Assembly: GCA_023614405.1 (NCBI GenBank)
Contig: CM042694.1
Coordinates: 114,698,685-114,762,684, forward strand
Length of the DNA: 64,000 nt
Source of the DNA: Avena insularis
Taxonomy: Eukaryota > Streptophyta > Magnoliopsida > Poales > Poaceae
Direction: 5' to 3'
In this document: positions 13,942-27,740 of the stretch, piece after piece
How the letters are laid out: each line of letters starts with the position of its first letter
Position numbering within the stretch: position 1 is the first letter of the stretch
Position numbers and translations under genes: made by a program
The notes under the pieces: model-generated
The model's input: the letters and a program-made list of their open reading frames with translations, nothing else
Told to the model about the DNA's origin: nothing
The model's database searches: none

Positions 13942-16900
13942 AAGTTAACCTTGGGCGACAACAACCTTGTTATTGGGCATACACAATAGAATAAATAGCT
14001 CCTAGTCGATACATCAGTTGTAACAAACTAGTTACAAAGATCAGACCATAATGATCAACTAATGAACGAAATCGGTGGCACCATGTGTAGGCGGGTGCCC
14101 AATGGATCTGAAGAGGTTTAGCCAGGGAGTGAGAAGAGGTGGAGGGCGTCAGTGAGGAGGAGAGTGCGAAACTCTAGGCCTGACGTGGAATCGGCCGCGG
14201 GGCGATAGGCAGTGGCCATGTGCTAGGGTTTTGGTTTGTCCATGGACCCTGGAAGCACTGCAACGCAAGCGTAAACCTCTCACGATCTCAAGGCAAGGAA
14301 TTACAAAGTTCTCAGCATACGCTAATGCCCGTGGCGCCTTGCACTTTATGTTGAGTAGTGTTGAGAAATGTTGTTGTTACTTTAAAAGACCAAGAAATGT
14401 TAGTCAGTCGCTCCATATCTCCCACGCAACATTGATCTTGATTGTTGTACTGTAATCTATAATTGGTCTAGATGATGAATCAAGTAAGGAGTTTAAACCA
14501 AGAATGACCTTGGGTGTTCGGCATACACATTAAAATAGCTCCTACTAGTCGGTGGACACGAATAATGTTAAGATCAGTCAATGACTGAACTATGCTTTAT
14601 TTTATCAAGAACGACACGACTAATGTTAAGATTCTTAGAGGATAAAATAAGCACCAGATATTGAACAAACAATTTGCAACAATCTCTAAACAAAAAAGAA
14701 CGAGTTTGAAATGTTCAGCACCGATGAATAATGCCAATGAATTGAACACGATTGAAGAAACATTGTCACGGTTTCATCACAGTTGCCTGAATCAGAGTTT
14801 TCTCCCCAAGAAAAATCATAGTGCTGCAAATTGTAGCGAGGTAGGTTGCAAACTTTAGGCTGCAACTCTAACATGGTGCTCTATAGCATCCAAGAAACAA
14901 GATAGGTACATATCCATACTACATGCATTGCTCATGTAGCAAGAACGCAAGCTAGTGTCACTATTATTCTGAAAACAATAATAGTGAATCAACCAAAGTG
15001 AACAAGTAGACTCCTGCATGTAGACGCATTTAACAAGAATGAATTGGCCTGCTGGGAAAAAAATTATTCCAGTTTTTTATCCCAAAGGGTGGTTACAACA
15101 ATGGTCCTATAAGAATTAACAAAGACAAAGTTTAACTAACAACGGGATTTTCTTACTAATTTCAGAAGTTTGAGAGACAATTAATATACAGTACATATTG
15201 ATTGTATGAAATCAACAGAGCATTCCAGTACTACCACTCATTTACAAAATAGAATACATAATTCAGACCCCATCCCTAGTTTCAACAAATGTGTAGTAGT
15301 GATGATAGAGTTTGACAAATCTATTTTTGGTGAAGAAAACAATTCCAATGTAAAAACCCTTGCATGTTCACCCCTAATCAAGATAAGTTGCCGTACTCAT
15401 TATAAGAAAAAGGAACTTCGAAGAACCCACCTTCGCTCTAGACCCGACTGCGGTAGTCATGGAGAGCAGGACCGCTACGCAAAAATCTGCTGACAATGTG
15501 GATGACGACGGCAGGAAGAACACCATATCTTAACTCAAAGTTTTACCCAACAAACTCTTAAGTTTTTTATTACCACACACACACCATTGTATCAACATAA
15601 CCAACACCAGTAAAGTCAGAGAAATGGAATTTTCTAGGCAGCAAGTTCCACGCCACGAGTCTGATATTTCTTGGTCATATCAATAATTTACATCCCAAAG
15701 GCACCATTGGTTGGTTTTAGATTTTATGACCTGACTTATTTTAGTTAGCTAAGTATTAAAATCGAATCGTCTTGGCACAAAACTGGCATAGAAAAATACT
15801 CGTTTGATATGTTAACTCGTGTTACTGGCTAAGATTTTGTCCAATGGTAGTCTACAATTGAAACTGCAAACCAAATTTTCTTCTAGATGTACCTTCTATG
15901 TGAGATGACTCTCCTCGTGCCAAGGAAATTGAGTTGTGGAAGTGAAGAGGTATGCACATATACTATTATAATTTATTTTTTAGAATGATATAAGTTTTAT
16001 ATTCTTAAGTTTTACATGTAGATGAATGAGAAAGGATGCTTTTGGCAAGAGCGAAATTCTTCACTCGGCCGGAATGATCAATCTAAGCACAACTGCCAGC
16101 CATGTGCTATAATGAAGACAATAGTCTTCCCTTATATTCTGAGGGATCATCTGTTAGCTGTGGAATGTCATTTTTCTCTTTCTCAATTCTATGTCATCCA
16201 ACTAACAAAATATCCAACGTGCCAACTCCAAGTGAAGGCTAACATCACCATTGCACATGTCTTGTCAGTACCTCCATTGGAGTCGCAACCATTTGCACAA
16301 AATGATAATCTACTTGTTGTTCTTGGTGTACGGACGATTCCTACCAAGTACCATACATCGTCCGAGACCTCCCATTATGAGTACCGCCATATGAATCACA
16401 ACCATGTGCACAAAACGGTACTCTACTTATTATTCCTGGTCGACGAACGATTCATATGAAGCAAAGCACACAACATCATCCGAGACCTCCCATACCTAAG
16501 TAATTCCACATTCTAACAGAACCAACGAGGAATCCGGCATGCAATACAGTACCAACGGAGTTGAATTCACCCGCAACTTCGAAACATTTGAGGAGTGGCC
16601 CGTTGAGCGGTAACTAGTAACTGGTCAGGGACGAAGAATTGTGGCTATGGGGAGGTGGAAGAGTGAAGGTGGGAAACCCGTGAAGCGAGTCAAGAAGCAC
16701 TCCAACCCCAAGCCTACTCACTCCTCTCGCAGTCTCAAGACAAGGAATTCCCAAGTGCTCAGCATCCGCTAATATCAATGGCGCCTCCTCGGCTCCTTGC
16801 GCTATATATAAAGTAGCTCTCAGAAATGTTGTTGTGGCTTTAAAAAAACCAATATATCCCTCTAGCTCGCTCGCTCTCTATCTCCCCACCGCAACACATG

Positions 16901-16948
16901 CTCTTGGTATTGTCTAACTGTTCTGAATGATGAACCAAGTACGAAGTT
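13942..16948. repeat. Array unit body, copy 5
   Basis: Same layout; 145-codon ORF at 16022-16459. Private substitutions include GGAATGATC near 16070, ATGAAGAC near 16112 and GGAATGTC near 16163. It still carries the ancestral TCATATC and AATCGTC states that are lost in copies 6-9. Confidence 0.95.
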
Positions 16949-17402
16949 TGTTGGAATTGGTCCCGACACGCCGCGTAAACTCGCCGAGTATTTTTCGACG
17001 GTACGCGCACGTTGCACAGCTAGCTCGTTTACTTCCGAACTGATCTGGCAAAGACTTCCGGCGAGACGTCGCAAGTATACACGTACGGAGCTAACTAGGC
17101 CAGAATTCGGACGATTTACTGTCTCGTCGGAACACAAGCACACGTGTCGATTGGGATTTCTACACGCACTTCTCGTGCGTGTCTTTCTTTCTTTATTTCT
17201 CAATTGATCTCACGGTGTGGTTCTTTACAACGTCAGACTACATGTATATATATAGGCTGGAATTACCTACCGACTCAAACTAACTAGTACAACTCGGTTT
17301 CCAACTCCTATACGGATACATGCAAGAATACTAGCCAGGTACGGTGGAATCTACGACGCACTGACGTCTTGTCGACATCGAGAGTGATTAGGATTCCTAA
17401 CA
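16949..17402 (-). mobile_element. Solo LTR between copies 5 and 6
   Basis: 454 bases, TGTTGG to CTAACA, AAGTT flanks. Confidence 0.9.
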
Positions 17403-20400
17403 AAGTTAACCTTGGGCGACAACAACCTTGTTATTGGGCATACACAATAGAATAAATAGCTCCTAGTCGATACATCAGTTGTAACAAACTAGTTACAAAG
17501 ATCAGACCATAATGATCAACTAATGAACGAAATCGGTGGCACCATGTGTAGGCGGGTGCCCAATGGATCTAAAGAGGTTTAGCCAGGGAGTGAGAAGAGG
17601 TGGAGGCGTCGGTGAGGAGGAGAGCGAAACTCTAGGCCTGACGTGGAATCGTCAAGGCAGGCGATAGGCAGTGGCCATGTGCTAGGGTTTTGGTTTGTCC
17701 ATGGACCCTGGAAGCACTGCAACGCGAAGCGTAAACCTCTCACGATCTCAAGGCAAGGAATTACAAAGTTCTTAGCATACGCTAATGCCCGTGGCGCCTC
17801 CTTGCACTTTATGTTGAGTAGTGTTGAGAAATGTTGTTGTTACTTTAAAAGACCAAGAAATGTTAGTCAGTCGTTCCATATCTCCCACGCAACATTGATC
17901 TTGATTGTTGTACTGTAATCTATAATTGGTCTAGATGATGAATCAAGTAAGGAGTTTAAACCAAGAATGACCTTGGGTGTTCGGCATACACATTAGAATA
18001 GCTCCTACTAGTCGGTGGACACGAATAATGTTAAGATCAGTCAATGACTGAACTATGCTTTATTTTATCAAGAACGACACGACTAATGTTAAGATTCTTA
18101 GAGGATAAAATAAGCACCAGATATTGAACAAACAATTTGCAACAATCTCTAAACAAAAAAGAACGAGTTTGAAATGTTCAGCACCGATGAATAATGCCAA
18201 TGAATTGAACACGATTGAAGAAACATTGTCACGGTTTCATCGCGTTGTGCCTGAATCAGAGTTTTCTCCCCAAGAAAAATCATAGTGCTGCAAATTGTAG
18301 CGAGGTAGGTTGCAAACTTTAGGCTGCAACTCTAACATGGTGCTCTATAGCATCCAAGAAACAAGATAGGTACATATCCATACTACATGCATTGCTCATG
18401 TAGCAAGAACGCAAGCTAGTGTCACTATTATTCTGAAAAACAATAATAGTGAATCAACCAAAGTGAACAAGTAGACTCCCGTGCATGTACCAGACGAACA
18501 AGAATGAATTGGCCTGCTGGGAAAAAAATTATTCCAGTTTTTTATCCCAAAGGGTGGTTACAACAATGGTCCTATAAGAATTAACAAAGACAAAGTTTAA
18601 CTAACAACGGGATTTTCTTACTAATTTCAGAAGTTTGAGAGACAATTAATATACAGTACATATTGATTGTATGAAATCAACAGAGCATTCCAGTACTACC
18701 ACTCATTTACAAAATAGAATACATAATTCAGACCCCATCCCTAGTTTCAACAAATGTGTAGTAGTGATGATAGAGTTTGACAAATCTATTTTTGGTGAAG
18801 AAAACAATTCCAATGTAAAAACCCTTGCATGTTCACCCCTAATCAAGATAAGTTGCCGTACTCATTATAAGAAAAAGGAACTTCGAAGAACCCACCTTCG
18901 CTCTAGACCCGACTGCGGTAGTCATGGAGAGCAGGACCGCTACGCAAAAATCTGCTGACAATGTGGATGACGACGGCAGGAAGAACACCATATCTTAACT
19001 CAAAGTTTTACCCAACAAACTCTTAAGTTTTTTATTACCACACACACACCATTGTATCAACATAACCAACACCAGTAAAGTCAGAGAAATGGAATTTTCT
19101 AGGCAGCAAGTTCCACGCCACGAGTCTGATATTGCTTGGTCATGTCAATAATTTACATCCCAAAGGCACCATTGGTTGGTTTTAGATTTTATGACCTGAC
19201 TTATTTTAGTTAGCTAAGTATTAAAATCGAATCATCTTGGCACAAAACTGGCATAGAAAAATACTGCTTGATATGTTAACTCGTGTTACTGGCTAAGATT
19301 TTGTCCAATGGTAGTCTACAATTGAAACTGCAAACCAAATTTTCTTCTAGATGTACCTTCTATGTGAGATGACTCTCCTCGTGCCAAGGAAATTGAGTTG
19401 TGGAAGTGAAGAGGTATGCACATATACTATTGTAATTTATTTTTTAGAATGATATAAGTTTTATATTCTTAAGTTTTACATGTAGATGAATGAGAAAGGA
19501 TGCTTTTGGCAAGAGCGAAATTCTTCACTCGGCCTGAATGATCAATCTAAGCACAACTGCCAGCCATGTGCTATAATGGAGACAATAGTCTTCCCTTATA
19601 TTCTGAGGGATCATCTGTTAGCTGTGGAAAGTCATTTTTCTCTTTCTCAATTCTATGTCATCCAACTAACAAAATATCCAACGTGCCAACTCCAAGTGAA
19701 GGCTAACATCACCATTGCACATGTCTTGTCAGTACCTCCATTAGAGTCGCAACCATTTGCACAAAATGATAATCTACTTGTTGTTATTGGTGTACGGACG
19801 ATTCCTACCAAGTACCATACATCGTCCGAGACCTCCCATTATGAGTACCGCCATATGAATCACAACCATGTGCACAAAACGGTACTCTACTTATTATTCC
19901 TGGTCGACGAACGATTCATATGAAGCAAAGCACACAACATCATCCGAGACCTCCCATACCTAAGTAATTCCACATTCTAACAGAACCAACAAGGAATCCG
20001 GCATGCAATACAGTACCAAAGGAGTTGAATTCACCTGCAACTTCGAAACATTTGAGGAGTGACCCGTGGAGCGGTAACTAGTAACTGGTCAGGGACAAAG
20101 AATTGTGGCTATGGGGAGGTGGAAGAGTGAAGGTGGGAAACCCGTGAAGCGAGTCAAGAAGCACTCCAATCCGAAGCCTACTCACTCCTCTCACAGTCTC
20201 AAGACAAGGAATTCCCAAGTGCTCAGCATCCGCTAATATCAATGGCGCCTCCTTGGCTCCTTGCGCTAGATATAAAGTAGCTCTCAGAAATGTTGTTGTG
20301 GCTTTAAAAAAACCAATATATCCCTCTAGCTCGCTCGCTCTCTATCTCCCCACCGCAACACATGCTCTTGGTATTGTCTAACTGTTCTGAATGATGAACC

Positions 20401-20412
20401 AAGTACGAAGTT
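17403..20412. repeat. Array unit body, copy 6
   Basis: First copy from the left with the derived TCATGTC (about 19141) and AATCATC (about 19231) states. Shares TTGTTATTGG (about 19782), CATTAGAG (about 19739) and GGGACAAAG (about 20092) only with copy 7. ORF of 145 codons at 19486-19923. Confidence 0.95.
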
Positions 20413-20857
20413 TGTTGGAATTGGTCCCGACATCGCGTAAACTCGCCGAGTATTTTTCGACGGCACGCGACGCGTTGCACAGCTAGCTCGCTTACTTCGA
20501 ACTGATCTGGCAAAGACTTCCGGCGAGACGTCAAGTATACACGCACGTAGCTAACTAGGCCAGAATTGGACGATTTACTGTCTCGTCGGAACACAAGCAC
20601 GCCGTGTCGATTGATTTCTACACGCACTTCTCGTGCGTGTCTTTCTTTCTTTATTTCTCAATTGATCTCACGGTGTGGTTCTTTACAACGTCAGACTACA
20701 TGTATATATATAGGCTGGAATTACCTACCGACTCAAACTAACTAGTACAACTCGGTTTCCAACTCCTATACGGATACATGCAAGAATACTAGCCAGGTAC
20801 GGTGGAATCTCACTGACGCCTTCTTGTCGACATCGAGAGTGATTAGGATTCCTAACA
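20413..20857 (-). mobile_element. Solo LTR between copies 6 and 7
   Basis: 445 bases with the standard ends and AAGTT flanks. Rearranged small indels at CG sites occur at 20430-20540 and 20810-20825. Confidence 0.88.
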
Positions 20858-23851
20858 AAGTTAACCTTGGGCGACAACAACCTTGTTATTGGGCATACAC
20901 AATAGAATAAATAGCTCCTAGTCGATACATCAGTTGTAACAAACTAGTTACAAAGATCAGACCATAATGATCAACTAATGAACGAAATCGGTGGCACCAT
21001 GTGTGGCGGGTGCCCAATGGATCTAAAGAGGTTTAGCCAGGGTGAGAAGAGGTGGAGGCGTGAGTGAGGAGAGTGCGAAACTCTAGGCCTGACGTGGAAT
21101 CGGCACAGGCGATAGGCAGTGGCCATGTGCTAGGGTTTTGGTTTGTCCATTGAGCCTGGAAGCACTGCCAAGCGTAAACCTCTCACGATCTCAAGGCAAG
21201 GAATTACAAAGTTCTCAGCATACGCTAATGCCCGTGGCGCCTCCTTGCACTTTATGTTGAGTAGTGTTGAGAAATGTTGTTGTTACTTTAAAAGACCAAG
21301 AAATGTTAGTCAGTCGTTCCATATCTCCCACGCAACATTGATCTTGATTGTTGTACTGTAATCTATAATTGGTCTAGATGATGAATCAAGTAAGGAGTTT
21401 AAACCAAGAATGACCTTGGGTGTTCGGCATACACATTAAAATAGCTCCTACTAGTCGGTGGACACGAATAATGTTAAGATCAGTCAATGACTGAACTATG
21501 CTTTATTTTATCAAGAACGACACGACTAATGTTAAGATTCTTAGAGGATAAAATAAGCACCAGATATTGAACAAACAATTTGCAACAATCTCTAAACAAA
21601 AAAGAACGAGTTTGAAATGTTCAGCACCGATGAATAATGCCAATGAATTGAACACGATTGAAGAAACATTGTCACGGTTTCTTCGTTGTGCCTGAATCAG
21701 AGTTTTCTCCCCAAGAAAAATCATAGTGCTGCAAATTGTAGCGAGGTAGGTTGCAAACTTTAGGCTGCAACTCTAACATGGTGCTCTATAGCATCCAAGA
21801 AACAAGATAGGTACATATCCATACTACATGCATTGCTCATGTAGCAAGAACGCAAGCTAGTGTCACTATTATTCTGAAAAACAATAATAGTGAATCAACC
21901 AAAGTGAACAAGTAGACTCCCGTGCATGTACCAGACGAACAAGAATGAATTGGCCTGCTGGGAAAAAAATTATTCCAGTTTTTTATCCCAAAGGGTGGTT
22001 ACAACAATGGTCCTATAAGAATTAACAAAGACAAAGTTTAACTAACAACGGGATTTTCTTACTAATTTCAGAAGTTTGAGAGACAATTAATATACAGTAC
22101 ATATTGATTGTATGAAATCAACAGAGCATTCCAGTACTACCACTCATTTACAAAATAGAATACATAATTCAGACCCCATCCCTAGTTTCAACAAATGTGT
22201 AGTAGTGATGATAGGGTTTGACAAATCTATTTTTGGTGAAGAAAACAATTCCAATGTAAAAACCCTTGCATGTTCACCCCTAATCAAGATAAGTTGCCGT
22301 ACTCATTATAAGAAAAAGGAACTTCGAAGAACCCACCTTCGCTCTAGACCCGACTGTGGTAGTCATGGAGAGCAGGACCGCTACGCAAAAATCTGCCGAC
22401 AATGTGGATGACGACGGCAGGAAGAACACCATATCTTAACTCAAAGTTTTACCCAACAAACTCTTAAGTTTTTTATTACCACACACACACCATTGTATCA
22501 ACATAACCAACACCGGTAAAGTCAGAGAAATGGAATTTTCTAGGCAGCAAGTTCCACGCCACGAGTCTGATATTGCTTGGTCATGTCAATAATTTACATC
22601 CCAAAGGCACCATTGGTTGGTTTTATATTTTATGACCTGACTTATTTTAGTTAGCTAAGTATTAAAATCGAATCATCTTGGCACAAAACTGGCATAGAAA
22701 AATACTCGTTTGATATGTTAACTCGTGTTACTGGCTAAGATTTTGTCCAATGGTAGTCTACAATTGAAACTGCAAACCAAATTTTCTTCTAGATGTACCT
22801 TCTATGTGAGATGACTCTCCTCGTGCCAAGGAAATTGAGTTGTGGAAGTGAAGAGGTATGCACATATACTATTGTAATTTATTTTTTAGAATGATATAAG
22901 TTTTATATTCTTAAGTTTTACATGTAGATGAATGAGAAAGGATGCTTTTGGCAAGAGCGAAATTCTTCACTCGGCCTGAATGATCAATCTAAGCACAACT
23001 GCCAGCCATGTGCTATAATGGAGACAATAGTCTTCCCTTATATTCTGAGGGATCATCTGTTAGCTGTGGAAAGTCATTTTTCTCTTTCTCAATTCTATGT
23101 CATCCAACTAACAAAATATCCAACGTGCCAACTCCAAGTGAAGGCTAACATCACCATTGCACATGTCTTGTCAGTACCTCCATTAGAGTCGCAACCATTT
23201 GCACAAAATGATAATCTACTTGTTGTTATTGGTGTACGGACGATTCCTACCAAGTACCATACATCCCGAGACCTCCCATTATGAGTACCGCCATATGAAT
23301 CACAACCATGTGCACAAAGCGGTACTCTACTTATTATTCCTGGTCGAAGGCGATTCATATGAAGCAAAGCACACAACATCATCCGAGACCTCCCATACCT
23401 AAGTAATTCCACATTCTAACAGAACCAACAAGGAATCCGGCATGCAATACAGTACCAAAGGAGTTGAATTCACCTGCAACTTCGAAACATTTGAGGAGTG
23501 ACCCGTGGAGCGGTAACTAGTAACTGGTCAGGGACAAAGAATTGTGGCTATGGGGAGGTGGAAGAGTGAAGGTGGGAAACCCGTGAAGCGAGTCAAGAAG
23601 CACTCCAATCCGAAGCCTACTCACTCCTCTCACAGTCTCAAGACAAGGAATTCCCAAGTGCTCAGCATCCGCTAATATCAATGGCGCCTCCTTGGCTCCT
23701 TGCGCTAGATATAAAGTAGCTCTCAGAAATGTTGTTGTGGCTTTAAAAAAACCAATATATCCCTCTAGCTCGCTCGCTCTCTATCTCCCCACCGCAACAC
23801 ATGCTCTTGGTATTGTCTAACTGTTCTGAATGATGAACCAAGTACGAAGTT
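20858..23851. repeat. Array unit body, copy 7
   Basis: Same layout; shares derived variants with copy 6 as listed there. Two bases are lost at a CG site near 23265 (CATCCCGAG), which truncates the recurring ORF at 23284. A private TTTTATATT variant lies near 22622. Confidence 0.95.
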
Positions 23852-24289
23852 TGTTGGAATTGGTCCCGACACGCCGCGTAAACTCGCCGAGTATTTTTCG
23901 ACGGTACGCGCACGTTGCACAGCTAGCTCGTTTACTTCCGAACTGATCTGGCAAAGACTTCCGGAGACGTCGCAAGTATACACGTACGTAGCTAACTAGG
24001 CCAGAATTGGACGATTTACTGTCTCGGAACACAAGCACGCGTGTCGATTAGGATTTCTACGCACTTCTGCGTGTCTTTCTTTCTTTATTTCTCAATTGAT
24101 CTCACGGTGTGGTTCTTTACAACGTCAGACTACATGTATATATAGGCTGGAATTACCTACCGACTCAAACTAACTAGTACAACTCGGTTTCCAACTCCTA
24201 TGGATACATGCAAGAATACTAGCCAGGTATGCGGTGGAATCTCTGACGACCGACGTCTTGTCGACATCGAGTGATTAGGATTCCTAACA
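23852..24289 (-). mobile_element. Solo LTR between copies 7 and 8
   Basis: 438 bases, the shortest of the set, with standard ends and AAGTT flanks. CG-adjacent gaps and a shorter TATATATA stretch (about 24136-24143) account for the length. Confidence 0.88.
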
Positions 24290-27287
24290 AAGTTAACCTT
24301 GGGCGACAACAACCTTGTTATTGGGCATACACAATATAATAAATAGCTCCTAGTCGATACATCAGATGTAACAAACTAGTTACAAAGATCAGACCATAAT
24401 GATCAACTAATGAACTTACTCGGTGGCACCATGTGTGGCGGGTGCCCAATGGATCTGAAGAGGTTTAGCCAGGAGTGAGAAGAGGTGGAGGCGTCAGTGA
24501 GGAGGAGAGTGCGAAACTCTAGGCCTGGCGTGGAATCGGCACGAGGCGATAGGCAGTGGCCATGTGCTAGGGTTTTGGTTTGTCCATGGACCCTGGAAGC
24601 ACTGCTGTGAGCGTAAACCTCTCACGATCTCAAGGCAAGGAATTACAAAGTTCTCAGCATACGCTAATGCCCGTGGCGCCTCCTTGCACTTTATGTTGAG
24701 TAGTGTTGAGAAATGTTGTTGTTACTTTAAAAGACCAAGAAATGTTAGTCGTTCCATATCTCCCACGCAACATTGATCTTGATTGTTGTACTGTAATCTA
24801 TAATTGGTCTAGATGATGAATCAAGTAAGGAGTTTAAACCAAGAATGACCTTGGGTGTTCGGCATACACATTAAAATAGCTCCTACTAGTCGGTGGACAC
24901 GAATAATGTTAAGATCAGTCAATGACTGAACTATGCTTTATTTTATCAAGAACGACACGACTAATGTTAAGATTCTTAGAGGATAAAATAAGCACCAGAT
25001 ATTGAACAAACAATTTGCAACAATCTCTAAACAAAAAAGAACGAGTTTGAAATGTTCAGCACCGATGAATAATGCCAATGAATTGAACACGATTGAAGAA
25101 ACATTGTCACGGTTTCTTCGCGTTGTGCCTGAATCAGAGTTTTCTCCCCAAGAAAAATCATAGTGCTGCAAATTGTAGCGAGGTAGGTTGCAAACTTTAG
25201 GCTGCAACTCTAACATGGTGCTCTATAGCATCCAAGAAACAAGATAGGTACATATCCATACTACATGCATTGCTCATGTAGCAAGAACGCAAGCTAGTGT
25301 CACTATTATTCTGAAAACAATAATAGTGAATCAACCAAAGTGAACAAGTAGACTCCGTGCATGTACCAGACGAACAAGAATGAATTGGCCTGCTGGGAAA
25401 AAATTATTCCAGTTTTTATCCCAAAGGGTGGTTACAACAATGGTCCTATAAGAATTAACAAAGACAAAGTTTAACTAACAACGGGATTTTCTTACTAATT
25501 TCAGAAGTTTGAGAGACAATTAATATACAGTACATATTGATTGTATGAAATCAACAGAGCATTCCAGTACTACCACTCATTTACAAAATAGAATACATAA
25601 TTCAGACCCCATCCCTAGTTTCAACAAATGTGTAGTAGTGATGATAGAGTTTGACAAATCTATTTTTGGTGAAGAAAACAATTCCAATGTAAAAACCCTT
25701 GCATGTTCACCCCTAATCAAGATAAGTTGCCGTACTCATTATAAGAAAAAGGAACTTCGAAGAACCCACCTTCGCTCTAGACCCGACTGCGGTAGTCATG
25801 GAGAGCAGGACCGCTACGCAAAAATCTGCTGACAATGTGGATGACGACGGCAGGAAGAACACCATATCTTAACTCAAAGTTTTACCCAACAAACTCTTAA
25901 GTTTTTTATTACCACACACACACCATTGTATCAACATAACCAACACCAGTAAAGTCAGAGAAATGGAATTTTCTAGGCAGCAAGTTCCACGCCACGAGTC
26001 TGATATTGCTTGGTCATGTCAATAATTTACATCCCAAAGGCACCATTGGTTGCTTTTAGATTTTATGACCTGACTTATTTTAGTTAGCTAAGTATTAAAA
26101 TCGAATCATCTTGGCACAAAACTGGCATAGAAAAATACTCGTTTGATATGTTAACTCGTGTTACTGGCTAAGATTTTGTCCAATGGTAGTCTACAATTGA
26201 AACTGCAAACCAAATTTTCTTCTAGATGTACCTTCTATGTGAGATGACTCTCCTCATGCCAAGGAAATTGAGTTGTGGAAGTGAAGAGGTATGCACATAT
26301 ACTATTGTAATTTATTTTTTAGAATGATATAAGTTTTATATTCTTAAGTTTTACATGTAGATGAATGAGAAAGGATGCTTTTGGCAAGAGCGAAATTCTT
26401 CACTCGGCCTGAATGATCAATCTAAGCACAACTGCCAGCCATGTGCTATAATGGAGACAATAGTCTTCCCTTATATTCTGAGGGATCATCTGTTAGCTGT
26501 GGAAAGTCATTTTTCTCTTTCTCAATTCTATGTCATCCAACTAACAAAATATCCAACGTGCCAACTCCAAGTGAAGGCTAACATCACCATTGCACATGTC
26601 TTGTCAGTACCTCCATTGGAGTCGCAACCATTTGCACAAAATGATAATCTACTTGTTGTTCTTGGTGTACGGACGATTCCTACCAAGTACCATACATCGT
26701 CCGAGACCTCCCATTATGAGTACCGCCATATGAATCACAACCATGTGCACAAAACGGTACTCTACTTATTATTCCTGGTCGACGAACGATTCATATGAAG
26801 CAAAGCACACAACATCATCCGAGACCTCCCATACCTAAGTAATTCCACATTCTAACAGAACCAACAAGGAATCCGGCATGCAATACAGTACCAAAGGAGT
26901 TGAATTCACCTGCAACTTCGAAACATTTGAGGAGTGACCCGTGGAGCGGTAACTAGTAACTGGTCAGGGACGAAGAATTGTGGCTATGGGGAGGTGGAAG
27001 AGTGAAGGTGGGAAACCCGTGAAGCGAGTCAAGAAGCACTCCAATCCGAAGCCTACTCACTCCTCTCACAGTCTCAAGACAAGGAATTCCCAAGTGCTCA
27101 GCATCCGCTAATATCAATGGCGCCTCCTTGGCTCCTTGCGCTAGATATAAAGTAGCTCTCAGAAATGTTGTTGTGGCTTTAAAAAAACCAATATATCCCT
27201 CTAGCTCGCTCGCTCTCTATCTCCCCACCGCAACACATGCTCTTGGTATTGTCTAACTGTTCTGAATGATGAACCAAGTACGAAGTT
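24290..27287. repeat. Array unit body, copy 8
   Basis: Carries the copies 6-9 variants plus two shared only with copy 9: GGTTGCTTTTAG (about 26050) and CCTCATGCC (about 26253). ORF of 145 codons at 26361-26798. Module A is altered near 24606 (GCTGTGAGCG). Confidence 0.95.
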
Positions 27288-27740
27288 TGTTGGAATTGGT
27301 CCCGACACGCCGCGTAAACTCGCCGAGTATTTTTCGACGGTACGCGCACGTTGCACAGCTAGCTCGTTTACTTCCGAACTGATCTGGCAAAGACTTCCGG
27401 CGAGACGTCGCAAGTATACACGTACGTAGCTAACTAGGCCAGAATTCGGACGATTTACTGTCTCGTCGGAACACAAGCACGCGTGTCGATTGGGATTTCT
27501 ACACGCACTTCTCGTGCGTGTCTTTCTTTCTTTATTTCTCAATTGATCTCACGGTGTGGTTCTTTACAACGTCAGACTACATGTATATATATAGGCTGGA
27601 ATTACCTACCGACTCAAACTAACTAGTACAACTCGGTTTCCAACTCCTATACGGATACATGCAAGAATACTAGCCAGGTGCAATTGGAATCTCTGACCTT
27701 GACGTCTTGTCGACATCGAGAGTGATTAGGATTCCTAACA
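27288..27740 (-). mobile_element. Solo LTR between copies 8 and 9
   Basis: 453 bases, standard ends and AAGTT flanks. This is the rightmost LTR of the array. Confidence 0.9.

Noticed and set aside
16862..17203. Minus-strand ORFs of 74-119 codons across the unit/LTR junction
   Set aside because: They run through the solo LTR and its flank; such frames in an LTR are not genes.
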